Source: Bacillota bacterium (lineage in GTDB: Bacteria; Bacillota; Clostridia; Christensenellales; CAG-138). From it: DNA of 48,893 nt. Position numbers and translations under genes: made by a program. Below are positions 1 through 8,429 of the stretch, one piece after another. The stretch is from the NCBI GenBank assembly GCA_023435025.1, contig JAEYSE010000131.1:1-48893 (forward strand), read 5' to 3'. Below the pieces are notes generated by a model, which was not told where the DNA came from, did no database searches, and saw only the letters and a program-made list of their open reading frames with translations. Position 1 is the stretch's first letter, and each line of letters starts with the position of its first letter.

Positions 1-87
1 GTATAGCACTTTTTGCTGGTGAAGGGCCATATAAATATGCTTCCCTTAAAACGCTCGCAAAACCGGCCGTTCGTTTTCCCACAAGGC

Positions 88-117
88 TTGCGAAAAATTG
101 CCTGGGTATATTATACT
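88..117 (+). promoter_or_regulatory. Possible sigma-A promoter of the comEC operon
   Basis: TTGCGA (88-93) and TATACT (112-117) are separated by 18 bases, about 60 bases upstream of the first gene of the comEC-holA group. The match is moderate and the preceding bases hold no recognisable gene. Confidence 0.4.
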
Positions 118-179
118 AGTTTTACCATATATACGACAATTTTCCCGCTCTCATAACATAAATCAAGGACGGATGTCTT

Positions 180-845
180 ATGAGCAGCAAATCATCCCCA
201 GAAAAGAACAAGCAGCCTTCCACGCTGCAAAAGTCGCTCGCGTTCGGTGCGGTTTTACTTCTGTGCGCGCTTATCTACCTGCTGGTGAGCCTGCAGGAAA
301 ACACCCGTAACTATGCGCTTTCACTTACCGATGGGCCCGCAGCGACACCCACCGCAACCCCCGCTCCTACCCTGCCTCCGGGCGTTTCAATGGATGTTTA
401 TTTAAGCCGACTGAAGGACTTTGGCCTTAGCTTACGCGAAGGGGACGACGGCGTTTACCTTGTAAAGACCCAAGCGGACGGGCCGGAGGATACCTTGGTC
501 TTGTATACGAAGCACGGTTATGTGCGGGGCTTCTCTCTGACCATGCAGGAAACGTCGGGCGAAAAGGTTTCCTCTTCGAAGGGGGATATCAGCAAATATA
601 TAGCGAGCAAGCAGCGGGAGATTTTAAAGGCGCAGGCCGCCCGCATCACGGAATGCTTACCCGTATTGCTCTCTGCCTTGACGGAAGAAAACGACTTTCC
701 GCATTCCACGGCGCTCATATGGGCGGATGAGGCCGCAGCGGTATTGGAAAGCGGAAAATCGGTGAACGAAAGCAAACACGGGCTTTCCTTTGCGGCTCTG
801 CGTACGCAGGAAGAAAAGCTTCTGATAAGCGCAGACCTTTTATGA
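180..845 (+). CDS. Single-pass membrane protein of unknown function
   Basis: The 221-residue product has a short basic N-terminus, one hydrophobic segment at about residues 19-38, then a Pro/Thr/Ala-rich linker (about 50-69), then a soluble and probably extracytoplasmic domain. I do not recognise the soluble domain. An AAGGACGG ribosome site precedes the ATG. The stop codon overlaps the ATG of comEC (ATGA at 842-845), so the two genes are probably translationally coupled. Proximity to comEC does not by itself show a role in competence. The 98-310 frame overlapping its start has no ribosome site and is a shadow. Confidence 0.75.
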   Translation: MSSKSSPEKNKQPSTLQKSLAFGAVLLLCALIYLLVSLQENTRNYALSLTDGPAATPTATPAPTLPPGVSMDVYLSRLKDFGLSLREGDDGVYLVKTQADGPEDTLVLYTKHGYVRGFSLTMQETSGEKVSSSKGDISKYIASKQREILKAQAARITECLPVLLSALTEENDFPHSTALIWADEAAAVLESGKSVNESKHGLSFAALRTQEEKLLISADLL

Positions 846-2707
846 GCGCGGAGCGGGGACGCTATTTCAACCGCCGCCCCTTTGTAACGGCTGCCTTGGG
901 CATGATGGCCGGAATACTGCTTGGCCGCCTGTTCCCAGGATACCTTGGCTATCTCATTTCCGGCGCGGGCGTCGCGCTTGCCGTTCTATCAACACGTACC
1001 GGGGTCAAATGGCTCCCGGTTTTTTTTGCGTTTCTTTCCATCGGCACGCTCCGTCTGGAGCTCGCGTACCCCAAGCTTCCAGCGCCAAGGGAGACTTGTA
1101 CACTGACAGGCACGGTTTGGGAAGTCACGTGGCAGGGGCAAAACCTGCGCGTTACGCTAAGCGATGCGTCGGCAGACAATTCCCCCATAGACGGGCGCGT
1201 TCTGCTCACATTGCCCCGCTATGACGGGCAGGCGCTTGCATACGGGCAGCGGCTTACCGTGCGGGCTTCCCTTTCCCTGCCACAGGGGCCGCGCAACGAA
1301 GGCGGTATGGATTACCGGTTTTACTGCTTCTCCCGAGGCATTGTCTGTACTGCGCTTTCATATGGCCAGCTTACCGTTTCGGATGCGCCGCCCGGCCTGT
1401 ACGGGCGGCTTCTTGCGCTTCGGGATCACGCGACGCAAACGTTGATTGGCCTGATGGGAAAGGAGAACGGCACTTTGGCCGCAGGTATGCTTCACGGGGC
1501 AGTGGAAGAGATCCCCGAACAAACGCTTGAGAACTTTCGCGGCGCAGGCCTTGCACACCTGCTTTCCGTATCCGGCCTGCATGTATCCTTGCTTGCAGGG
1601 GCATTACTGATGCTGCTCCGCCGCGTAAAGCCTGTTGCCCAATTTATTGCCATCTGTGCCGCATTGCTTTTTTACTGCGCTTTTTGCGCCTTCGCGGCCC
1701 CTACGCTGCGCGCGGCGCTAATGGTTATTTGCCTGCTGCTGGCAAAAATTTTTTACCGCAGAAACGACCCGCTTTCCGCGCTTTCCTTCTCGTTTTTGAT
1801 ACTGCTTCTGATTTCACCGTTCACGCTGTTCTCTATTGGATTTCAGCTCTCCTATACCGCGGTTCTCGGCATATTGCTGCTCTACCCCGCTCTCTCAGCC
1901 GTTATGCAACGTCTGCCCAGGCCGCTTTCAGAACCATTGGCGTTGAGTATAAGCGCAGGACTATCCACGATGCCCGTGTCCGCAGCCACATTCCACAGTA
2001 TGTCCATTTTGAGCGTGCCTGCCAACATCTTGGTGGTGCCGCTCTGTGCGCTTTCCATGCTGCCCGCAGGCTTAGCGTTGTTGCTTTTCCCGGTATCCCG
2101 CGCCACCGCCGGCTTTGTGGCCTCGCTTTCAGGCGCTGCCATTGCCTTGATGCGCGCTGTCGCGTATGTTGCCGCTAGCCCCGGCATGTTGCCTCTCCCC
2201 CCTGCGTCATTCGGTGCGGGCGTATTCTTCTTTTTATTCCTCTTGTTTTGTTCCCCGTATTTCCTTGGCGGGCGCGGCAGCAGGCGGGTACTTTCCGTAA
2301 TCAGCGCTGTATTATGCATCTTCCTTTGGCTTGCACCGTTTTTGTTGCGCCCAAATCAACATGCAACGGTACTGGACGTCCCTTCCGGTTATGCCGTCCA
2401 TATCCACTCAGATGGCAAAGATGTGGTCATGGGCACATCTGGTCAGCTAAAAAGCACAGCCGTGGAAAGCTACCTGCGCGCGAACGGCATCTACCATGCA
2501 ACCATGCAGGAAGAAGAAAAGGCGGGCGTTACGGTTACATTTGGCGGCGCTTCGTTTTTTGTGTATCCCGGCGGAGCAGAGATCGGCAGCATACGTTATA
2601 CTACAAACGCAAATGGGCAGATGCGGTTTTATGAGAAGAACGGTACGCTTGTAATGCAGCCGTTTGCCCGGGACACAAGATATGCTATACTCTTAAATGA
2701 AACCTAA
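842..2707 (+). CDS. comEC: ComEC/Rec2-type DNA uptake channel, short form with decayed C-terminal domain
   Basis: ComEC forms the inner-membrane channel for single-stranded DNA during transformation. The 621-residue product has N-terminal membrane segments, a DUF4131-like extracellular region (about 80-180), and the competence core with the hallmark NFRGAGLAHLLSVSGLHVSL at 231-250 followed by many hydrophobic helices to about residue 505. Full-length family members are usually about 700-800 residues and end in a metallo-beta-lactamase-like domain that starts LDVGQGD and carries an HxHxDH metal site. Here the tail keeps a recognisable but broken start (VLDVPSGYAVHIHSDG, about 511-526), VMGTSG in place of IDTGG, then jumps past the metal site. 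Any nuclease-like activity of that domain should be lost; the channel part looks intact. Confidence 0.88.
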   Translation: MSAERGRYFNRRPFVTAALGMMAGILLGRLFPGYLGYLISGAGVALAVLSTRTGVKWLPVFFAFLSIGTLRLELAYPKLPAPRETCTLTGTVWEVTWQGQNLRVTLSDASADNSPIDGRVLLTLPRYDGQALAYGQRLTVRASLSLPQGPRNEGGMDYRFYCFSRGIVCTALSYGQLTVSDAPPGLYGRLLALRDHATQTLIGLMGKENGTLAAGMLHGAVEEIPEQTLENFRGAGLAHLLSVSGLHVSLLAGALLMLLRRVKPVAQFIAICAALLFYCAFCAFAAPTLRAALMVICLLLAKIFYRRNDPLSALSFSFLILLLISPFTLFSIGFQLSYTAVLGILLLYPALSAVMQRLPRPLSEPLALSISAGLSTMPVSAATFHSMSILSVPANILVVPLCALSMLPAGLALLLFPVSRATAGFVASLSGAAIALMRAVAYVAASPGMLPLPPASFGAGVFFFLFLLFCSPYFLGGRGSRRVLSVISAVLCIFLWLAPFLLRPNQHATVLDVPSGYAVHIHSDGKDVVMGTSGQLKSTAVESYLRANGIYHATMQEEEKAGVTVTFGGASFFVYPGGAEIGSIRYTTNANGQMRFYEKNGTLVMQPFARDTRYAILLNET

Positions 2708-2725
2708 GCGGTACCCGGAGGAACT

Positions 2726-3718
2726 ATGGATCACAACCGTTTTTTTGAACTCATCAAAAACAATAACGTCTCCGGCCTGTTCCTGTTTTACGGTGAAGAG
2801 GAATTCGTAAAGCAAAGCGCGCTCAACACGCTGATTTCCCGCATCGATCCGGTAGCCCGAGATCTGAACATGCAGGAGTTTGAAAAGCCGCTCTCTTCCG
2901 CCGTTCGACAAGCTTGCGAGACGTTGCCCTTTTTTGCGGAAAGCAGGCTTGTCGTCTGCAGGGAAATGGCGGACAGCGAAGCAATGGAGCTAATTCCTTA
3001 CGCCGCCTCCATACCGGATACTACAACGCTCGTCCTTTATGTGCGCGGAAAATGCGGAACTTCCCTGTTGAATGCCGTAAAAAAAGAAGGCCGCGACGTG
3101 CACTTTGATATGCTGAGCGTACAGGAGGCCGTAAAACTGGTGCAGCAGCGCATGAAAAAGCGCAACGCTCAGATTGACCTGTCAACCGCGCAACTGCTTG
3201 TAGATATGGTGGGCACGGACGTGTACGCCCTACAAAACGAATTGAACAAAGCGGCGGATTACGCCGGGACTTCCCCCGTCACACAGGACGCGCTAAAAGC
3301 CTGCGTCACGCCCAACCCGGAATTCCAGCGCTTCCGGATGCTCGACGCATTGCTTTTAAACAAACAGGAACGCGGGCTTACCATGCTGCGGCATCTCCTT
3401 CGGGAGGGCTCGGAAACTGTGTTTGGTCTGGCCCATTTCTTTACCGGCCAGTTTAAAAACATGCTAGGCGCACGGCTGTTGCTTGACGCCCGTACAAAGG
3501 AGTTTGAGATCGGGAAAAAGCTTGGCCTTTCTCCCATGCCGGCAAAAGCCGCCCTGACCGGCGCAAAACGACTGAGCGCCGAAGAGTTGCGCAAGGCGGT
3601 TGCCGCGTTTTCAGAAATCGATCATCTGCAAATCAGCGGCCATGCACCTGGAGAACGCGCGCTTGAGGCCGCCGTGTTGCGGTATTTTTGTAAGGAGAGC
3701 GCAACGCGCCACTCCTAA
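2726..3718 (+). CDS. holA: DNA polymerase III delta subunit
   Basis: HolA is the clamp-loader subunit that opens the beta sliding clamp. The 330-residue length is normal. The N-terminal AAA-like domain begins with the typical stretch LFLFYGEEEFVKQSALNTL (about 17-35), which replaces a Walker A and does not bind ATP. The C-terminal collar domain reads FTGQFKNMLGARLLLDA followed by KAVAAFSEIDHLQISG, also typical. A CCCGGAGGAAC ribosome site precedes the ATG. It lies 18 bases after comEC, the usual comEC-holA order in Bacillota. The rpsT gene that often follows is not present; a convergent gene follows instead. Confidence 0.93.
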   Translation: MDHNRFFELIKNNNVSGLFLFYGEEEFVKQSALNTLISRIDPVARDLNMQEFEKPLSSAVRQACETLPFFAESRLVVCREMADSEAMELIPYAASIPDTTTLVLYVRGKCGTSLLNAVKKEGRDVHFDMLSVQEAVKLVQQRMKKRNAQIDLSTAQLLVDMVGTDVYALQNELNKAADYAGTSPVTQDALKACVTPNPEFQRFRMLDALLLNKQERGLTMLRHLLREGSETVFGLAHFFTGQFKNMLGARLLLDARTKEFEIGKKLGLSPMPAKAALTGAKRLSAEELRKAVAAFSEIDHLQISGHAPGERALEAAVLRYFCKESATRHS

Positions 3719-3724
3719 AAGCGC

Positions 3725-4018
3725 TCAGCTCTTTTTTATTTGCTCCACAAACGCCATCATACGCTGAAGCTGTGCAGGGTCCAACATGGGCGCAATCATT
3801 CTTGCGTAAGAATCAAGACGGGCGTTGTTCATCCTTCCCGCCGCGCGTTCCTTGGCGATCTTCTCCTGTAACTCTGCAAGCAGATCCAATTCGTCTCTTC
3901 CCTGATATTGATCCAGCACATTTTTCACCTGGCGCATTGATTCCGGGTCTATGCCCTTTGCCGTATCCTGCAAATCGCTGGGGTTTTGTTTTAAACTGCG
4001 AAGATCGTTCTTTTTCAT
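3725..4018 (-). CDS. Small helical protein of unknown function
   Basis: The 97-residue product is charged and predicted almost entirely helical, with no membrane segment or signal peptide. A strong AGGAGGGAG ribosome site precedes the ATG, which supports a real gene. The C-terminal half carries a pattern of small and hydrophobic residues (ARMIAPMLDPAQLQRMMAF) that could form a helical hairpin. It converges on holA with a 6-base gap and is divergent from the Met/Gly-rich gene at 4139. I do not recognise the family. Confidence 0.7.
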   Translation of the reverse strand: MKKNDLRSLKQNPSDLQDTAKGIDPESMRQVKNVLDQYQGRDELDLLAELQEKIAKERAAGRMNNARLDSYARMIAPMLDPAQLQRMMAFVEQIKKS

Positions 4019-4053
4019 GCTCTCCCTCCTGCTGTTAAAAAGATATCCTCAAC

Positions 4054-4110
4054 CATCATATGCGGCTTTGCAGCCATAAGTGCACAACCTTGCTTTAGGC
4101 GCATATGATG
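4054..4110. repeat. Large inverted repeat between two divergent genes
   Basis: CATCATATGCG (4054-4064) and its exact reverse complement CGCATATGATG (4100-4110) are 35 bases apart, in the 120-base gap between divergent genes. Each arm contains the self-complementary CATATG. It could be a paired operator for a regulator of both genes, or a hairpin in the leader of the + strand gene. Confidence 0.6.
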
Positions 4111-4138
4111 CTACAAAGGCAAACAAGGAGGTGGCCAT

Positions 4139-4726
4139 ATGCCCAGATATGCGCCGCATTCCCTGCCGGTCGGCGGCTCACGCCCGCCCGCCCAGCAGGC
4201 TGCGAACATGGGCGATACCGAAGAGCCAATGCCCGCCGATCACGGCCAGCCAGCCATATTGCTGGGGCAGCAAATCAGGCGTGAACGCGGCATGCAGGGC
4301 GTGCAGCGGTATGTTGTTTCCATGCGGGAGCATCTTACCGAGAGTGAATATGAGGACCTGTGCCATGCGATGGGCGTCCCGACTGACCTGCAGCTGCCCG
4401 CTCAAACCCGCCCGGCGGCACACTCCCACCCCTCACCGCAGGTGCAAGATCCTCCATCACAGGGGCAGCAGCAGGCCGCCAACCAGAACAATATGCAGAT
4501 GATGCAAATGCTCATGCAGATGATGAGCGGCATGGGCGGCATGGGTGGCATGGGTGGCACTCCGGCCGGCAGCACGGGCGGGGGTATGGGAAATATGAAC
4601 GGCATGAACCCTCTTCTGCTCGCACAGATGCTCCAAAGCGGCATGGGCGGCATGAATGGCGGGGGCATGAACGGCATAAATCCTATGTTGCTTGCGCAAA
4701 TGCTCAGTTCCATGCAGCCAAAGTAA
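4139..4726 (+). CDS. Met/Gly-rich low-complexity repeat protein
   Basis: The 195-residue product begins after a near-perfect AAGGAGGTGG ribosome site. Residues 1-45 are Pro/Ala-rich. Residues 46-85 form a more ordinary segment (RRERGMQGVQRYVVSMREHL) that may fold. Residues 110-195 are Met-, Gln-, Gly- and Asn-rich, with MGG triplets at 132-140 and two copies of an 11-residue unit, GMNPLLLAQML (155-165) and GINPMLLAQML (179-189). There is no signal peptide or membrane helix. Function is unknown; a surface-layer or spore-coat-like structural protein is one possibility, not shown. It ends at a strong bidirectional terminator. Confidence 0.72.
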   Translation: MPRYAPHSLPVGGSRPPAQQAANMGDTEEPMPADHGQPAILLGQQIRRERGMQGVQRYVVSMREHLTESEYEDLCHAMGVPTDLQLPAQTRPAAHSHPSPQVQDPPSQGQQQAANQNNMQMMQMLMQMMSGMGGMGGMGGTPAGSTGGGMGNMNGMNPLLLAQMLQSGMGGMNGGGMNGINPMLLAQMLSSMQPK

Positions 4727-4740
4727 CCCGTAGAGGCAAA

Positions 4741-4768
4741 AACAGCGCCGAATAATTTCGGCGCTGTT
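4741..4768. terminator. Bidirectional rho-independent terminator
   Basis: A perfect 12-base stem (AACAGCGCCGAA / TTCGGCGCTGTT) encloses a TAAT loop. It sits between the convergent Met/Gly-rich gene (+) and rnfA (-). The minus strand continues with a run of T, so it should end the rnf operon, and it can serve the + gene as well. Confidence 0.88.
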
Positions 4769-4814
4769 TGCTTGCTTTAAAATTGTTTAACCTACGAGAA
4801 CTCCTAAGTACTCT

Positions 4815-5408
4815 TCAATGACCCACAACACCCAAGAAGCCCATGAATGCAAGGGACATAAGCCCCGCGCTCACCAACGTAATGGGAAAGCCACGAAACG
4901 CCTGGGGTACCTTGGATGTTGCCAACCGTTCACGAACGCCAACAATCAGCACCATTGCAACAAGAAAACCTATTCCCGCGAACGTGCCGGAAAGCACACT
5001 CTTTAATAAATCATACTGCCCCATCGTATTAAGAAGAACCACGCCAAGCACGGCGCTGTTACCCATAACCAGCGGGAAGTAACGCGCCAAATCCGGGTTG
5101 CTCTTTTTAAGAATTGCCTGACCCGCAAGCGCAACTCCCGCAATAACGGCAAGCAGGCATATGGTCATAAAGAATGTGGCTTCAAGCGGTACCAAGACCC
5201 ATTGATAGATCGCAAAGCCCAGAAACGAGACGAGCGCCATAACGATTGTTACCATCAGTCCCATGCCTGCTGCCGCTTTCACGTGGTCCCCATTTGCGGA
5301 GAACGGCAGCACGCCTAGCGCCCGGGAGAAGATAAAGTTACTTGTAACGATGCACGCCACCATAAAAAGCAGCGCTTCGCCGATACCGGAAAATCCCTCC
5401 AACATCAT
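4815..5408 (-). CDS. rnfA: Rnf electron transport complex subunit A
   Basis: RnfA is a membrane subunit of the ion-pumping ferredoxin:NAD+ oxidoreductase. The 197-residue product has about six hydrophobic helices. Family markers are SNFIFSRALGVLPF near the N-terminus, MGNSAVLGVVLLN in the middle, VGVRERL and VPQAFRGFPITLVSAGLMSLAFMGF at the end. Its ATG overlaps the rnfE stop (ATGA, 5405-5408). RnfA and RnfE are homologous; the assignment rests on the FSRALGVLPF and FRGFP motifs, which are A-like. It is the last gene of the operon; no rnfB follows before the terminator. Confidence 0.9.
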   Translation of the reverse strand: MMLEGFSGIGEALLFMVACIVTSNFIFSRALGVLPFSANGDHVKAAAGMGLMVTIVMALVSFLGFAIYQWVLVPLEATFFMTICLLAVIAGVALAGQAILKKSNPDLARYFPLVMGNSAVLGVVLLNTMGQYDLLKSVLSGTFAGIGFLVAMVLIVGVRERLATSKVPQAFRGFPITLVSAGLMSLAFMGFLGVVGH

Positions 5409-6043
5409 GCTTTAAGCCCCCCTTCTTGCGTATCATCCGAGGCCTTGCCTTTTTTGATAAAGTAGTTGACAACGCCGTACAGCAGGCCAAGCAGTATGAA
5501 CCCGCCAGGCACAGCCTTCAATATGAGCATCGGCTCAAAGCCTTCCCCAAACACAGCCGCTCCGAACAGCGTGCCAAAGCCCAGAAGCTCGCGTACGGCG
5601 GAAAGGAGAATGAGCGCTGCCGCAAACAGCAGACCGGTTATAAGACCGTCCATGCCGGCAGCTACGATATGAGGTTTTTCATCCACACCGCTGACACGGC
5701 AAAGGAGCACACAGCTGATTGCCATCAGTGGGACATAAATGCCCAGATTTGCGCTTAAGTCTGGCAAGAAAGCCGCAAGCAGCATCTGCGCCGCTGATAC
5801 AAACAACCCGATGATAAGCGCATAGCCAAACGGGCGAACCCGCTCGGGCAGGAGGCCACGTACAAGCGCAATGATCTTATTCGAGCAGATGAGCACCAGC
5901 GCCGTCGTAAGTCCCAGGCCCAGGCCGTTTTTTGCGTAAGCAGTAACAGAGAGTGTCGCGCAAACCGCTACCGCCAGACGAAACGCCATGCTTTCAGACA
6001 GGATTCCGCCGAAGAAGGCGCTGACCATTTTCTTCTGTTTCAT
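5405..6043 (-). CDS. rnfE: Rnf electron transport complex subunit E
   Basis: The 212-residue integral membrane protein is paired with RnfA in the core of the complex. Markers are ENGLG-type AKNGLGLGL near residue 37, LVLICSNKIIALVRGLLPERVRPF, LGIYVPLMAISC and LLSAVRELLGFGTLFG. An open frame continues upstream inside rnfD, but the proper start is the ATG at 6041-6043: it has a CTAAAGGAGG ribosome site and overlaps the rnfD stop by an ATGA junction. The usual rnfG gene between D and E is absent. Confidence 0.9.
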   Translation of the reverse strand: MKQKKMVSAFFGGILSESMAFRLAVAVCATLSVTAYAKNGLGLGLTTALVLICSNKIIALVRGLLPERVRPFGYALIIGLFVSAAQMLLAAFLPDLSANLGIYVPLMAISCVLLCRVSGVDEKPHIVAAGMDGLITGLLFAAALILLSAVRELLGFGTLFGAAVFGEGFEPMLILKAVPGGFILLGLLYGVVNYFIKKGKASDDTQEGGLKA

Positions 6044-6987
6044 GCTTTTGCCTCCTTTAGGGACGAACCGTATACCCTGGGGCGCATGTATTTGTCGATG
6101 AGCGGGGTAACGAGGTTCATAATCAGTATCGCATAGGTGACGCCTTCGGGATAACTGCCGTAGGCGCGGATCACGGATACAAGTACGCCGCAACCCACCG
6201 CAAAAATCGCCTGGCCCTTGATGGTCATGGGGCTTGTACTATAATCCGTCGCCATGAACACCGCGCCAAACAATACGCCACCAGAAAGTATGGCACGCAG
6301 CGCGTCGCCGTCAAACGTAAATGCGCCCTGCGGGCCCATCACCCACGCAAGCAAGGCCGTAACGCCAAGGAACAGCACCGGCACATGCGGGAATACCACT
6401 CTTCTTGCGATAAGGTACACAAGGCCGATCAAAATGGCGACCTTGCTTACTTCTCCGATGCAGCCCGGGATATTGCCTAAAAACAAATCCATGTTGCTTG
6501 CATCAAGACCGGCAAGCACCGTTGGGGAAGAAACTGCATCCACGCCGCTGAAGTTTGTGGGCAACGTAAACCGGGTAAGATGTACCGGCCAGGAGGCAAG
6601 AAGGATTGCACGCCCGACGAGAGCGGGGTTTAAGAAGTTATCGCCGATGCCGCCAAAGAGCTGCTTGACGAGTATGATGGCGATGGCGCTTCCCAACACG
6701 GCGAGCCACCAGGGTGCGCCAACCGGGAGGTTGAGCCCGAGCAGCAGTCCTGTTACGAGGGCTGAAAAGTCGCCTACCCGGACGGGCAGCTTCATCAGCT
6801 TCTGCCATAGATACTCAGCAACTACCGCGGAAGCCATGCTCAGCACAAGAAGCAGCAACGCCTTGGTGCCAAAGAAGTATACGCCCGCGAGAGAAGTCGG
6901 AATGAGCGCGATAAGAACATCACGCATCATGCTCTTGGTGTTATCTACACTACGAATATGAGGGGCAGGAACTACGTTCAAGTTCAT
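6040..6987 (-). CDS. rnfD: Rnf electron transport complex subunit D
   Basis: RnfD is the NqrB-like membrane subunit that carries a covalent FMN. The 315-residue product has many hydrophobic helices and typical stretches such as GDFSALVTGLLLGLNLPVG (72-90) and KQLFGGIGDNFLNPALVGRA (108-127). The FMN attachment threonine is probably T156 in VSSPTVLAG. The C-terminal NLVTPLIDKYMRPR motif is also family-like. It starts 4 bases inside the rnfC end, and its stop overlaps rnfE. Confidence 0.92.
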   Translation of the reverse strand: MNLNVVPAPHIRSVDNTKSMMRDVLIALIPTSLAGVYFFGTKALLLLVLSMASAVVAEYLWQKLMKLPVRVGDFSALVTGLLLGLNLPVGAPWWLAVLGSAIAIILVKQLFGGIGDNFLNPALVGRAILLASWPVHLTRFTLPTNFSGVDAVSSPTVLAGLDASNMDLFLGNIPGCIGEVSKVAILIGLVYLIARRVVFPHVPVLFLGVTALLAWVMGPQGAFTFDGDALRAILSGGVLFGAVFMATDYSTSPMTIKGQAIFAVGCGVLVSVIRAYGSYPEGVTYAILIMNLVTPLIDKYMRPRVYGSSLKEAKA

Positions 6988-8333
6988 TTTTTTGCACCTC
7001 CCCTTTGGGCTACGATGATCTGATCCTTTGCAACTTTAAAGGATTGTGTGAGACGGAGCTTTGCCGGGCAGACGAAAGAGCAACTGCCACAGACGACGCA
7101 ATCCATCACGTTTTCCGCTTCGGCGGCCGCAAGATCGCCCGCTTGACAGTAATGTTTCAAAAGATAAGGCCTTAGGCCCGCCGGGCATACCGCGACGCAG
7201 CGTGCGCAGCGAATGCAGGGATTCTCTTCAAGTTCTTTGGCCTCTTCCTTCGAGTAGGTGACGATACCGTTTGTCGCCTTTGTCATGGAGACTTCATCGC
7301 TGACAGCCGGGATACCGGTCATAGCGCCACCCGCGACAATCTTTCCGGGTTCTTTGGAATACCCGCCACACTCTTTTATGGCGTCTGCAAATATGGTACC
7401 AACGCGCAGGCGGAGGTTCGCGGGCTTGTTTACGCAACCCGTTACTGTGGTGATGCGGGAAATGAGCGGGCGTCCAGTCGTGATGGCTTCCGCAATAGCT
7501 GCAGCGGTACCAACATTGAGCACGATCACGTGAACGTCAAGCGGCAGCTTCTTCTGCGGAACCTCTCGGCCTGTTACGGCCTGAATCAGCTGCTTTTCAC
7601 CACCCTGCGGGTACTTGGTTATAAGCTCAGCAATCTCTACGCCTTCGCGGCCCTGAGCCGCCTTTTTCATGAGTTCAATGGCCTCGGGTTTGTTATCTTC
7701 AATGGCGATGATGCCGCGCTTGACGTTCATTGCGCGCATGGCGGCCCGAAGCCCGTCCACTATTTTCGTAGAATGCTCCAGCATCAGGCGATAATCTGCC
7801 GTCAAATGCGTTTCGCATTCCGCGCCGTTCAATATAATGGTGTCGCAATACTGGCCCTCACGCGCGGTCAGCTTCACATGTGTGGGGAAACAGGCGCCAC
7901 CCATGCCGCATATGCCCGCATTCTTTATGGCGGGGACAATAAGGGAAGGGTCCACTGTCTCCACATCGCCTAATCCAACGATACCGTCTACCCATTCGTC
8001 CTTATGGTCGTTTTGAATGGTTACGCACATAACGGGATTGGGAGAAAGCTGTTGCTTGGGAGAAACGTCAATTACCGTACCCGAGACACTTGCGTGAACG
8101 GGAATCCCAAGCGGCCCCACCGGTTCTCCAATAATCTGGCCAAGCCGTACATAATCCCCCTTCTGTACGCAGGGGGAACTGGGCGCGCCAAGGTGCATGC
8201 CCATCAGAATACATACTGTATCCGTAGTGAAGTCCCTTATCGGGAGGTCCCTTGTGGGGAGCTTGCCTTCATGCACATCATGCATGGGATGAACGCCACC
8301 CTGAAAGGTTAGCTTTGGCAAAGCTGACACCAT
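6984..8333 (-). CDS. rnfC: Rnf electron transport complex subunit C
   Basis: RnfC is the peripheral NADH- and flavin-binding subunit, related to complex I NuoF. The protein has the N-terminal TFQGGVHP motif, a Gly-rich nucleotide region (GICGMGGACFPTHVK), the GAECETHLTADYRLMLE signature, and two 4Fe-4S motifs near the C-terminus, CIRCARCVAVCP (about 373-384) and CVVCGSCSFVCP (about 412-423). The start is uncertain. The ATG at 8331-8333 fits family alignments, but its GGAAAGG is directly adjacent; a TTG at 8373-8375 extends the frame by 14 residues and lacks a ribosome site; a GTG one codon later is also possible. Confidence 0.9.
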   Translation of the reverse strand: MVSALPKLTFQGGVHPMHDVHEGKLPTRDLPIRDFTTDTVCILMGMHLGAPSSPCVQKGDYVRLGQIIGEPVGPLGIPVHASVSGTVIDVSPKQQLSPNPVMCVTIQNDHKDEWVDGIVGLGDVETVDPSLIVPAIKNAGICGMGGACFPTHVKLTAREGQYCDTIILNGAECETHLTADYRLMLEHSTKIVDGLRAAMRAMNVKRGIIAIEDNKPEAIELMKKAAQGREGVEIAELITKYPQGGEKQLIQAVTGREVPQKKLPLDVHVIVLNVGTAAAIAEAITTGRPLISRITTVTGCVNKPANLRLRVGTIFADAIKECGGYSKEPGKIVAGGAMTGIPAVSDEVSMTKATNGIVTYSKEEAKELEENPCIRCARCVAVCPAGLRPYLLKHYCQAGDLAAAEAENVMDCVVCGSCSFVCPAKLRLTQSFKVAKDQIIVAQRGGAKK

Positions 8334-8378
8334 CCTTTCCACATTTTCCGTAAAACTATATATTCTATACAGCAAAAA

Positions 8379-8429
8379 AGGGTATGCTTACCCTTCCTTG
8401 AAAGAACCGTATTCGAAAGAACCGTATTC
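8379..8429 (-). promoter_or_regulatory. rnfC leader: terminator-like hairpin and 15-base tandem duplication
   Basis: On the minus strand AAGGGTA-AGCA-TACCCTT (8379-8396) is a perfect 7-base stem followed directly by a T run, which is terminator- or attenuator-like, about 50 bases before the rnfC ATG. Just upstream, the 15-mer GAAAGAACCGTATTC is repeated exactly in tandem (plus-strand 8400-8414 and 8415-8429). The repeats could be regulator sites or a simple duplication. Confidence 0.45.

Noticed and set aside
6044..6193. Extended RnfE start
   Set aside because: The extension lies inside rnfD in another frame; the ATG at 6043 has a strong ribosome site and an ATGA overlap.
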